Both the position numbers and the translations under genes were made by a program. A stretch of DNA of 6,117 bases, from assembly GCA_013336025.1 (NCBI GenBank), contig JAAXUM010000117.1, positions 1 through 6,117 of the forward strand, written 5' to 3'. Shown piece after piece: positions 1 through 6,117 of this stretch. The stretch comes from Chlorobiaceae bacterium (lineage in GTDB: Bacteria; Bacteroidota; Chlorobiia; Chlorobiales; Chlorobiaceae). Each line of letters begins with the position of its first letter. Position 1 is the first letter of the stretch. The notes below the pieces were generated by a model. It did not search any database and was not told where the DNA came from. It worked only from the letters and a program-made list of their open reading frames with translations.

Positions 1-9
1 TTTCAGCAT
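1..9 (-). CDS. Possible first codons of the next dcw gene (expected ftsQ)
   Basis: An ATG at 9-7 followed by CTG and AAA runs off the window. It overlaps the murC stop (5-3) by seven bases, in a different frame, which fits the tight packing of the cluster. Only three codons are visible, so the identity is inferred purely from conserved gene order (murC followed by ftsQ, ftsA, ftsZ in many bacteria). No Shine-Dalgarno lies directly upstream of this ATG, and in its frame a TAA lies 12 codons before it with no other ATG, GTG or TTG between. The real start could be elsewhere, beyond the left edge. Confidence 0.3.
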
Positions 10-1448
10 GACGGAGCAGAAGAACGATGATTGCCGTTGAAGACCTTAAATGCTGAAAATTTCATGGTACACTCCCCGGCAAGCCTTGTCGACAGATGAG
101 TAATATCCCCCGCTCCCATAAACAGCACGACCGTGCTCTTTGTCGCGCATGTTTCGACGGTACGATACAGGAGTTCCCTGTCGGCTATAAACTCGGCATG
201 CTTCCCGCCTGCCTTGTGTACTGCCGCAGCAACCATACTGCCGCTCACACCGGGATAATCTGCCGCTTTTTCCCTTGAGGGATAGATATCGGCAACATAT
301 ATTTTATCGGCACGAAGAAGTGCCCAGCCATATTCATCTGCAAACTCTCTGGTTCTGGAAAAAAGATGGGGCTGAAATACAGCAACAATTTCAGCATCCG
401 GCCAGCCCTCTCTTGCCGCTTTTACTGCCGCCTTGACTTCTGACGGGTGATGGGCGTAATCATCAACAACCAGAAGACCCTCGCCATTCTCATACTTGAT
501 CTGAAACCGTCGTCGCATACCGGTGTACCGTGTAAGTCCTGCAATAATGCGTTCGGGCGGAATACCCAACTCAAGCCCGGAGGCGAAAGCGGCCAGAGCA
601 TTCATGACATTATGCCGGCCGGGTACATTGAGACAGACATCGGGATACTCATTTCCAGAGGCACGCACCGTGAAACAGGATCGGTTTTTATCCATCACAA
701 TATCTGAAGCCATCACGTCTGCCGGCTCATCAATACCGAATGTGGTGTATCGACGGTTCAGAAGAGGAATGATTTTTCTGATTTCAGGCCAGTCAACACA
801 GCAGATAACCCGCCCGTAAAAGGGGACTTTGTTGGCAAAAGAGACAAACGCTTTCCGCAGCTCTTCTATCGTTCCATAGGTATCCATATGCTCTGACTCG
901 AGGCTGTTGATCACGGCAATTGCAGGCGTCAGCTTTAAAAAAGCCCGATCAAACTCGTCTGCCTCAATAACCAGATATTTTCCGCTGCCGACGACCGTGC
1001 TCCCTTTAAGATAGTCGGAAACACCACCGATCATGACCGTCGGAGACTCTCCCGCCTCAATAAGCATGGTGGCAATCATTGCTGTGGTCGTTGTCTTGCC
1101 ATGGGTTCCGGAAATGCAGACTCCGTAATTGTAGCGCATCAACTCCCCGAGCATCTCGTCTCGTTTGATCACAGGAATCCCTGCCTGTTCGGCTGCAACG
1201 ATCTCGACATTTTCTTCCGGTCTGATTGCTGAGGAGTAAACGACAACATCGCTTTCTCCAACCTGTTCGGCCTTGTGTCCCTGATAAATCACAGCTCCCC
1301 GTTCCGCCAGCCGTTCGGTTACCTCTCCTGAAGAGAGGTCTGAACCGGTTACCCCGAAGCCTGAGGTTAACAGGAGTTCGGCAATGGCACTCATTCCCGC
1401 ACCGCCGATTCCTACAATGTGAATACTTTTTGTTTTACCGAGCTCCAT
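3..1448 (-). CDS. murC: UDP-N-acetylmuramate--L-alanine ligase MurC
   Basis: Cytoplasmic ATP-dependent Mur ligase that adds L-alanine to UDP-MurNAc, the first step of stem-peptide assembly. The product is 481 residues, within the family range. The N-terminal UDP-binding Rossmann domain has [14 protein letters not shown] (13-26) and SSAIRPEN-like residues (72-80). The ATPase domain has the P-loop [10 protein letters not shown] (113-122), [10 protein letters not shown] (162-171) and ESEHMDTY (184-191). [14 protein letters not shown] (274-287) leads to the C-terminal domain, with RRRFQ (312-316), [10 protein letters not shown] (329-338), FQPHLFSRT (358-366) and GAGDI (445-449). THGKT together with DDYAHHP distinguishes MurC from MurD, MurE and MurF. 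The start at 1448 has an AAAGGAA ribosome site five bases upstream and places GIGGAG correctly. Past the conserved end (LAGE, 456-459) the frame runs a further 22 residues to a TGA at 5-3; this tail includes an ATG at 65 with its own ribosome-site-like sequence, discussed in the findings. Confidence 0.98.
   Translation of the reverse strand: MELGKTKSIHIVGIGGAGMSAIAELLLTSGFGVTGSDLSSGEVTERLAERGAVIYQGHKAEQVGESDVVVYSSAIRPEENVEIVAAEQAGIPVIKRDEMLGELMRYNYGVCISGTHGKTTTTAMIATMLIEAGESPTVMIGGVSDYLKGSTVVGSGKYLVIEADEFDRAFLKLTPAIAVINSLESEHMDTYGTIEELRKAFVSFANKVPFYGRVICCVDWPEIRKIIPLLNRRYTTFGIDEPADVMASDIVMDKNRSCFTVRASGNEYPDVCLNVPGRHNVMNALAAFASGLELGIPPERIIAGLTRYTGMRRRFQIKYENGEGLLVVDDYAHHPSEVKAAVKAAREGWPDAEIVAVFQPHLFSRTREFADEYGWALLRADKIYVADIYPSREKAADYPGVSGSMVAAAVHKAGGKHAEFIADRELLYRTVETCATKSTVVLFMGAGDITHLSTRLAGECTMKFSAFKVFNGNHRSSAPSC
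72..77 (-). promoter_or_regulatory. Possible ribosome-binding site near the 3' end of murC
   Basis: The minus strand reads GGGGAG (77-72), six bases (TGTACC), then ATG at 65-63, an ideal layout for translation initiation. The ATG is in the murC frame and its reading frame closes after 20 codons at the murC stop (5-3). It may load ribosomes that go on to the next gene, be a relic of a former ftsQ start, or be chance. Confidence 0.4.
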
Positions 1449-1452
1449 GTTT

Positions 1453-1459
1453 TTCCTTT
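1453..1459 (-). promoter_or_regulatory. Shine-Dalgarno sequence of murC
   Basis: The minus strand reads AAAGGAA with the AGGA core at 1457-1454, five bases from the murC ATG at 1448. It overlaps the end of the murG stop codon (1460-1458), so murC is the one gene here that begins after a short gap rather than by an ATGA overlap. Confidence 0.8.
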
Positions 1460-2552
1460 ATGATTTTGCAAGGCGGATGATTCTGTCTGCCAGTGCTGCC
1501 GTCGCTTCCGGATATGCAAGCAGAAGAGCGGCCTTGCTCATGGCAGAGCGTCTTTTCCGGTCATGCAGCAGGTCAAGAACAAGTTGTCGCGATTCAGGCG
1601 CCAGAAGATGAGCGTCGTCTATGAGCAAAGCCGCGCCGTTTTCGGCCAGGGCCCGGGCGTTGTGACGCTGATGATCTCCCGTCGCATGCGGATAGGGAAC
1701 CAGTACCGACGGTTTTGCCGTATTGGTCACCTCCGCGATAGTGGATGCTCCGGCCCTGCACATCACAAGTTCCGAAGCGGCGTAGGCTTCGCCCATATTT
1801 TCGATGTACGGGCCGATCCATAGCCGCGATGAAGGCGTTACGCCGGCTTTGATCCTTTCATAATCAAGGCTGCCGGTCTGCCAGATCAGGTTAGCCGATG
1901 CCGTGATCTGATCGAGCCACTTGAGAACAGCATTGTTGATTGAACGTGCTCCCCGACTGCCGCCGAAAACAAGCAGCGTCGGAAGTGATTCGCTGAGGCC
2001 GAAACGCAGTCTCGCCTGGGCAGGATCGATTTCAGAAAATGAACGCGATGGATTACCGGAGATATATACCTCTTTTTTTCTTGTAATATACGGCTTCGCC
2101 TCTTCAAAAGAGAGGTGTATTTCGCTTGCAAAAAGAGAAAGCAGTTTTGTTGTTACTCCCGGAAATGCATTCTGTTCCTGAATGAGCGTTTTTTTACCCC
2201 TCATCTGCGCGGCAAGCAGAATGGGCGCACTGACAAAGCCGCCCGTTCCGACAACAACATCGGGAGACTCCTTGTTTATGATCGAAAAAGCACTCCGGAC
2301 TGCCCCGATAAAATCGGCAATCACGCCAATATTATCCAGAAGAGCCCCCAGTGAGCGACCCCGCTTCAAGCCTCTTACCGACAGCAGGTGCAGACGGTAT
2401 CCGAGCCGGGGAATTTCTCCGGCCTCAATTCCTGCCTCTGTTCCTGCAAAAGAGAGCGTTACATCGGGAACCCTTTTCCGGAGTTCGCCCGCCATGGCAA
2501 CCGCCGGATAAAGATGCCCCCCGGTTCCGCCGCCGGCAAACAATACGTTCAT
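1458..2552 (-). CDS. murG: UDP-GlcNAc--lipid I GlcNAc transferase MurG
   Basis: Peripheral membrane glycosyltransferase (GT-B fold, GT28 family) on the cytoplasmic face; it adds GlcNAc from UDP-GlcNAc to lipid I to make lipid II, the substrate of FtsW encoded just upstream. The product is 364 residues, a normal family length. The N-terminal acceptor domain has the glycine-rich GGGTGGH (7-13) with His13, the second glycine loop GTGGF (102-106), QEQNAFPG (125-132) with Asn128, and GNPSR (166-170). The C-terminal donor domain has GGSRGA (197-202), CRAGASTIAE (265-274) with the Glu expected to bind the ribose hydroxyls, and TGDHQRHNA (291-299). The start at 2552 places GGGTGGH in its usual place near the N-terminus, overlaps the ftsW stop as ATGA, and has a GGAGG site six bases upstream. 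The C-terminus ends normally at TAA, 9 bases before murC. Confidence 0.98.
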   Translation of the reverse strand: MNVLFAGGGTGGHLYPAVAMAGELRKRVPDVTLSFAGTEAGIEAGEIPRLGYRLHLLSVRGLKRGRSLGALLDNIGVIADFIGAVRSAFSIINKESPDVVVGTGGFVSAPILLAAQMRGKKTLIQEQNAFPGVTTKLLSLFASEIHLSFEEAKPYITRKKEVYISGNPSRSFSEIDPAQARLRFGLSESLPTLLVFGGSRGARSINNAVLKWLDQITASANLIWQTGSLDYERIKAGVTPSSRLWIGPYIENMGEAYAASELVMCRAGASTIAEVTNTAKPSVLVPYPHATGDHQRHNARALAENGAALLIDDAHLLAPESRQLVLDLLHDRKRRSAMSKAALLLAYPEATAALADRIIRLAKS

Positions 2553-3754
2553 GCTCTGCCTCCGGGTTCATCAGCTGAAGGGGATATGACGGTCTGGTTC
2601 CTTTTCTTGTATCGTGATATACTGATGAGAATCCCCACTCCAAGAGAGTTGAAAATAAGCGCGGTACCGCCGTAACTGATAAAGGGAAGCGCAACGCCCG
2701 TTGTAGGAAGAAGATGGCAGGCTACGGCTATATTGATAAAGGCAAAAAGCACAATCGCTATCGTAATGCCGCTGGCCACAAATCTGCCGAAATTGTCGGG
2801 AGCGTGCTTTGCGATAATAAGGCCGCAGATAAAAAAGCTCACAAAGAGCGCAAGCACGACAAGGGCGCCCACAAGGCCGTACTCCTCGCCAATTACAACA
2901 AACACAAAATCATTATACGAGAGCGGCAGATAGAGCTCCCGCTGTTTGCTCGCGCCTATTCCAAGTCCGAAAAGACCTCCGTTGCCAAGACCAATCAGTG
3001 CCTGCAGCACCTGGTAGCTCAGTCCTTTTTCTGTTCCGCTGAAAAAGGATGTGAGCCTCTCCATCCGGTAACTCGCACTGAGCGCATACGCTGCCCCGAT
3101 AGGGATCAGGAGCCCAAGCAGAGAGAGCAGGTACCTGGCTCTCACGCCTCCGATAAACATCATGATGACCCCGATAATGGCAATCAGCGATGCCGTGCTG
3201 AAGTTGGGTTCGAGGGCAATGAGCGATACAACAATGAGCAGAAGAATGAGCAGCGGGAAAAACGAGTCATGAAGATCCTCGATATACCGCTGCTTTTCAC
3301 TGATAAGCGTTGAGAAATGAAAAATGAGCGCATATTTTGCGAGATCGGAGACCTGGAATTTCATCGGCCCGTATCCAATCCATCGTGCTGCGCCGGAAAT
3401 GAGTCCCGCCATTTTCAAAAGCAGCAGCAGTGTCAGAAGAAATATACTTGCCAGAAGAAAGAGTTTGCTGGTTTTTCGAAACACATGGTAATCAAGCCGG
3501 GCAAAAAATATGATGGTGGCAATTCCAAGCAGTGAGAAGCTAAGCTGCCTCCATAAAAAGTATTCGGAGCTTGAAAACTTGTTTTCAGCCCATCCGGCTC
3601 CACTGCTGTAAACGACAACAACGCCTATGCACATCAGCATGGTCACAACAAGCAAAAGCAGTTTGCCTGCTATAACATCCCCCTGTGACTGAGCGGCTGA
3701 TGCCATTGAGGGTTCGGCTTTACCGGCCTCATTATGCCCGCCATTATTTATCAT
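2549..3754 (-). CDS. ftsW: Septal peptidoglycan glycosyltransferase FtsW (SEDS family)
   Basis: Polytopic inner-membrane SEDS protein of the divisome that polymerises lipid II into septal glycan, working with a class B penicillin-binding protein (FtsI). The product is 401 residues: a polar cytoplasmic N-terminus of about 30 residues, then about ten hydrophobic helices (first at about 31-50, last at about 365-381). SEDS hallmarks seen are GAARWI (121-126), FQVSDLAK (133-140), EPNFSTA (182-188), the extracytoplasmic loop 227-283 ending in YNDF with the presumed catalytic Asp282, IGEEYGLVGA (288-297) and LPTTGVALPFISYGGTA (349-365). FtsW is preferred over the paralogue RodA because the gene sits between murD and murG, the standard dcw place of ftsW, and because of the N-terminal extension. 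The ATG at 3754 overlaps the murD stop (ATGA) and has no Shine-Dalgarno upstream, suggesting re-initiation after murD. An in-frame ATG at 3706 (Met17) also lacks a ribosome site and is less likely. Confidence 0.97.
   Translation of the reverse strand: MINNGGHNEAGKAEPSMASAAQSQGDVIAGKLLLLVVTMLMCIGVVVVYSSGAGWAENKFSSSEYFLWRQLSFSLLGIATIIFFARLDYHVFRKTSKLFLLASIFLLTLLLLLKMAGLISGAARWIGYGPMKFQVSDLAKYALIFHFSTLISEKQRYIEDLHDSFFPLLILLLIVVSLIALEPNFSTASLIAIIGVIMMFIGGVRARYLLSLLGLLIPIGAAYALSASYRMERLTSFFSGTEKGLSYQVLQALIGLGNGGLFGLGIGASKQRELYLPLSYNDFVFVVIGEEYGLVGALVVLALFVSFFICGLIIAKHAPDNFGRFVASGITIAIVLFAFINIAVACHLLPTTGVALPFISYGGTALIFNSLGVGILISISRYKKRNQTVISPSADEPGGRA
2559..2563 (-). promoter_or_regulatory. Shine-Dalgarno sequence of murG
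   Basis: The minus strand reads GGAGG, then six bases (CAGAGC), then the murG ATG at 2552. It lies within the last codons of ftsW. It fixes the murG start and shows that murG has its own strong ribosome site despite the ATGA overlap with ftsW, unlike ftsW and murD. Confidence 0.85.
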
Positions 3755-5148
3755 GAGAGCAAGCCCATCGTTAAGGTTTTAAACTGCCTCCCCCGATCTT
3801 CAAAATCCTCAAACATGTCAAAACTTGAACATCCAGGCGAAAAGAGTACCGTTTGACCAGGCTCAACCAACTGTCTGGCGGTTGAAACCGCTTCTTCAAG
3901 TGAGCCGGCGGTTCTGACATCAACCATACCGCTGTAAGCGCTGCACAGTTTTTCACGAGCTTCGCCTATTGCCACAAGAAACGTGACTTTTTCTCTGACA
4001 ATTCCGGCGATCTCCCGGTAATCGCTCCCTTTGTCTCTTCCTCCGGCAATCAGCACCATTCTTCCGGGAACCGTCTGAAGTGCCTGACAGAGCGCGTTGA
4101 TGTTGGTTGCTTTTGAGTCGTTGATCCAGTCGCTCCCGTCAAGCGTCCGCACAAATTCCTGACGATGCTCGACTCCGGTGAAGTCCTGAAGCGCAGAACG
4201 GACTGCCTCGTTGCCGATACCGAGCGCCCGAGCGGCTGCAACAGCGGCAAGAGCATTGGAAATATTGTGCCGGCCGCGAAAACTCCGTTTCAGAAAATCC
4301 TCTGCATCGATCAGGCATTCCCTTCCTGCCTCGCTGTCAAGAACAATCATGTTGTCGCAAAACCATACTCCCGATGAACATCCCGCATCCGTTGTTCTGC
4401 ATCCGATACCGAACGGGATAATGCCGCACAGGAGGTTATCCCTGTTTTGAGCAAAATGGTCATGAAGCAGCGGATCGTCATCATTATAGACCAGCGTATC
4501 ATCCTTGCCCTGACGGGCGTAAATTCCAAACTTCGTTTGCGCGTAGTTAAGAAGCTCCCCTTCATACCGGTCGAGGTGGTCCGGGGTTATATTGGTTATC
4601 ACCGAGACGTCGGGCCTGAAAGAGGTACATCCTTCAAGCTGATAGCTGCTCAGTTCAATAACGGCAACATCTTCGGGCTGCATTGCAAGCACCATCGATG
4701 AAAAGGGCTGGCCGATATTTCCGACACTGAACGCCCTGTATCCCTGAGTGTTCCCGTCGGTTTCAAAAATACGGTGCACCAGTGTTGCCGTTGTTGTTTT
4801 GCCGTCAGTTCCTGTAATGCCGATGATTCTTGCCTTGCAGAACCAGTATGCAACTTCGATCTCACTGAACAGGGGAGTGCCTTTTTCAAGAATCGCTCTG
4901 ACAACGGCGACAGTCCGGGGGATCCCCGGACTGATCACACAAAAATCAGCGGCAAAAACATTTTCGGTATGTCCGCCCTCTTCATAAGGGATCTGCAATG
5001 CATGCAGTCGGGCTGATTCGAAAGCTCCGAGTGTGCCGAGTTCGCTGACAAATACCGATGCTCCTGCCTCGGAAAGCAGTTCGGCAACTGCAATACCGCT
5101 TCTTCTGGCTCCAAGCACGGTTACTTTTTTACCCGTAACATCCATCAT
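3751..5148 (-). CDS. murD: UDP-N-acetylmuramoyl-L-alanine--D-glutamate ligase MurD
   Basis: Cytoplasmic ATP-dependent Mur ligase that adds D-glutamate to UDP-MurNAc-L-Ala. The product is 465 residues, close to the usual 440-465. The N-terminal nucleotide-binding fold has GARRSG (13-18) and SPGIP (73-77). The central ATPase domain has the P-loop [11 protein letters not shown] (110-120), ELSSYQLE (165-172) and [10 protein letters not shown] (186-195). Lys206 sits where family members carry the carbamylated lysine. [12 protein letters not shown] (291-302) leads to the C-terminal domain, with NDSKATN (343-349), [10 protein letters not shown] (368-377) and [13 protein letters not shown] (437-449). 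The start is chosen at 5148, the first of two adjacent ATG codons, because it overlaps the mraY stop as ATGA; the second ATG (5145) would give 464 residues. The frame stays open up to 5232, but that extension lies inside mraY and precedes the normal MurD N-terminus. No good Shine-Dalgarno is seen, so translation is probably coupled to mraY. The P-loop has Asp115 where Asn is commoner. Confidence 0.98.
   Translation of the reverse strand: MMDVTGKKVTVLGARRSGIAVAELLSEAGASVFVSELGTLGAFESARLHALQIPYEEGGHTENVFAADFCVISPGIPRTVAVVRAILEKGTPLFSEIEVAYWFCKARIIGITGTDGKTTTATLVHRIFETDGNTQGYRAFSVGNIGQPFSSMVLAMQPEDVAVIELSSYQLEGCTSFRPDVSVITNITPDHLDRYEGELLNYAQTKFGIYARQGKDDTLVYNDDDPLLHDHFAQNRDNLLCGIIPFGIGCRTTDAGCSSGVWFCDNMIVLDSEAGRECLIDAEDFLKRSFRGRHNISNALAAVAAARALGIGNEAVRSALQDFTGVEHRQEFVRTLDGSDWINDSKATNINALCQALQTVPGRMVLIAGGRDKGSDYREIAGIVREKVTFLVAIGEAREKLCSAYSGMVDVRTAGSLEEAVSTARQLVEPGQTVLFSPGCSSFDMFEDFEDRGRQFKTLTMGLLS
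4911..4933. repeat. Perfect 10-bp inverted repeat with 3-base loop inside murD
   Basis: The plus strand reads CAGTCCGGGG, GAT, CCCCGGACTG: two perfectly complementary 10-base arms (4911-4920 and 4924-4933) around a 3-base spacer. In the murD mRNA this would form a very GC-rich hairpin. It encodes the conserved SPGIP motif and the residues just after it. No T-tract follows on either strand, so it is not an intrinsic terminator by the usual rule. It may be a chance product of codon choice. Confidence 0.85.
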
Positions 5149-6117
5149 CTGAGCTTTAACGTCATAAGACTCGTTAAAAAAAACAGAATGCTTATAATCC
5201 AGAACCTGATGACAATTTTCTGTTCCGGCCATCCTTTCAACTGAAAATGGTGGTGCAGCGGAGCCATCAGAAAAATTCTGCGCCCCTGACCGGAGAGCTT
5301 CTTCGTCAGTTTGAAGTAGAGCACCTGGATTGATACCGACAGGGCTTCGATGACAAAAACACCTGCGAGCACCGGCAGAAGCAATTCCTGTTTGATAAGA
5401 AGAGCAATAACGGCTACAGCACTGCCAAGTGCGAGAGAGCCGGTATCACCCATAATGATCTCGGCAGGATTGGAATTAAACCATAAAAAACCAATGCAGG
5501 CCATCACGATGGCCATACAGACTACGGAAAGTTCGCCGCCTCCGGGAATAAACGGAATTTTCAGATAATCGGCATAAACTGCATTGCCGGCAAGATAGGA
5601 AAAGGCGCCAAGAGCGGAAACCACTATCGCAGAGGTTCCGGAGGCAAGCCCGTCAAGCCCGTCAGTGAGGTTTACTGCGTTTGAGACTGCCGTGATAATA
5701 AAAATGACAATCGGGATATAGAAAATCCCGTAGTCAATGGTGAAGTACTTGATAAACGGAATGGTGGTTTTTGACAACAGTACCGCAAAGGCCGGATCGA
5801 ACCATGTATAGAGTCCGATCACAAGACCGAGGATTATCTGGCCGATAAGTTTGTACCGTGCCGATAAACCGCCCTTGATCTTGAGGACAACTTTTCGATA
5901 GTCATCAATAAAACCGATAATACCCATCCAGAAAATGGCAAGCATGACCAGCCAGACGTGGGGGTCATCAAATTTCGCCCAGAGAAAAACCGAGATCTCA
6001 ATCGAAAAGATGATGAGAATGCCTCCCATCGTCGGGAGCTCTTTTTTCTTTTTATGTTCGGGAGGCGCCTCCTCTTTGACCGGCTCGATAAAACGGCTCT
6101 TGAGATAGCGGATAAAC
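5145..6117 (-). CDS. mraY: Phospho-N-acetylmuramoyl-pentapeptide-transferase MraY (5' end outside window)
   Basis: MraY is an integral inner-membrane enzyme that transfers phospho-MurNAc-pentapeptide from the UDP-linked precursor to undecaprenyl phosphate, giving lipid I. The visible part is 323 codons; the first complete codon starts at 6116 and no start codon is reached, so about 45 N-terminal residues (first membrane helix) are missing, judged against the E. coli protein. Counting from the first visible residue, it shows the PTMGG loop (28-32), the catalytic aspartate pair in FIDDYRK (Asp71/Asp72), NLTDGLDGL (149-157), FLWFN (210-214), [10 protein letters not shown] with the third catalytic Asp (224), and [14 protein letters not shown] with the histidine triad (288-290). 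About nine hydrophobic segments remain, fitting the ten-helix family fold. The C-terminus (FWIIS, ending TLKLR) closely matches E. coli. The ATG at 6029 is internal (the Met of TMGG), not the start. The stop overlaps the murD start. The loop before PTMGG is lysine-rich and differs from the usual KxGTPTMGG. Confidence 0.97.
   Translation of the reverse strand, partial: FIRYLKSRFIEPVKEEAPPEHKKKKELPTMGGILIIFSIEISVFLWAKFDDPHVWLVMLAIFWMGIIGFIDDYRKVVLKIKGGLSARYKLIGQIILGLVIGLYTWFDPAFAVLLSKTTIPFIKYFTIDYGIFYIPIVIFIITAVSNAVNLTDGLDGLASGTSAIVVSALGAFSYLAGNAVYADYLKIPFIPGGGELSVVCMAIVMACIGFLWFNSNPAEIIMGDTGSLALGSAVAVIALLIKQELLLPVLAGVFVIEALSVSIQVLYFKLTKKLSGQGRRIFLMAPLHHHFQLKGWPEQKIVIRFWIISILFFLTSLMTLKLR

Noticed and set aside
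1321..1339. A 7-base inverted repeat (ACCTCTC and GAGAGGT) with a 5-base loop in murC.
   Set aside because: The arms are short and the repeat is within coding sequence; one of this size is expected by chance in a window this long.
1449..1457. The murG-murC gap as a possible promoter or terminator.
   Set aside because: Nine bases are too few for either, and the gap is accounted for by the murC ribosome-binding site.
2714..3313. A 199-codon open frame on the plus strand.
   Set aside because: It lies entirely antisense to ftsW. Its protein is very rich in charged and polar residues (Lys, Arg, Glu, Asn, His), as expected from reading the opposite strand of a membrane-protein gene, and it has no recognisable domain.
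5149..5232. Extending murD upstream to the ATG at 5232.
   Set aside because: The extra 28 residues overlap conserved mraY C-terminal codons and precede the normal MurD N-terminus; the ATG at 5148 with its ATGA overlap fits the family length.
5645..5664. A short direct repeat (AAGCCCGTC twice) in mraY.
   Set aside because: It encodes the repeated DGL of the conserved NLTDGLDGL motif, so protein constraint explains it.
5145..6029. Treating mraY as starting at the ATG at 6029.
   Set aside because: That Met is the internal Met of the conserved PTMGG motif. The frame stays open to the window edge with MraY-like sequence, so the true start is outside the window.
6061..6072. A perfect 12-base palindrome, GGAGGCGCCTCC.
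   Set aside because: It is short, sits in coding sequence for the MraY loop, has no spacer or T-tract, and can arise from Glu-Glu-Ala-Pro-Pro codons; no sign of an operator.

Overview
This window is a stretch of the bacterial division and cell wall (dcw) cluster. Five genes lie head to tail on the minus strand. In the direction of transcription they are mraY (5' end cut by the right window edge), murD, ftsW, murG and murC. The first bases of a probable next gene, expected to be ftsQ, lie at the left edge. No gene on the plus strand can be supported. There is no rRNA, tRNA, CRISPR array, insertion sequence or attachment site, and no intergenic gap longer than 9 bases.

The organism is a Gram-negative-type bacterium, most probably a green sulfur bacterium (Chlorobi: Chlorobium or a relative). 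This is an inference from remembered family sequences. The MraY protein has a lysine-rich ELPTMGG loop and a WFDPAF segment that I associate with Chlorobi, and FtsW carries an EPNFST motif reminiscent of the Bacteroidetes/Chlorobi group. The gene order mraY-murD-ftsW-murG-murC is the classic dcw order. No database search was run.

Layout on the minus strand: mraY 6117-5145 (partial), murD 5148-3751, ftsW 3754-2549, murG 2552-1458, murC 1448-3. The mraY/murD, murD/ftsW and ftsW/murG junctions each overlap by the four bases ATGA, which points to one polycistronic transcript with translational coupling. The murG/murC junction has a 9-base gap that holds most of a clear Shine-Dalgarno sequence. 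No promoter or terminator was seen, as expected inside a long operon.

Together the genes cover the end of cytoplasmic peptidoglycan precursor synthesis and its hand-over to the membrane. MurC and MurD add L-Ala and D-Glu to UDP-MurNAc. MraY moves the finished phospho-MurNAc-pentapeptide onto undecaprenyl phosphate (lipid I). MurG adds GlcNAc (lipid II). FtsW polymerises lipid II into septal glycan strands with its partner transpeptidase. All five proteins keep the key family motifs and look intact apart from the truncated mraY.

I see no previously undescribed system here. The points worth a second look are the murC/ftsQ junction, a perfect GC-rich hairpin inside murD, and lineage-type departures from consensus motifs in MraY, FtsW and MurD.
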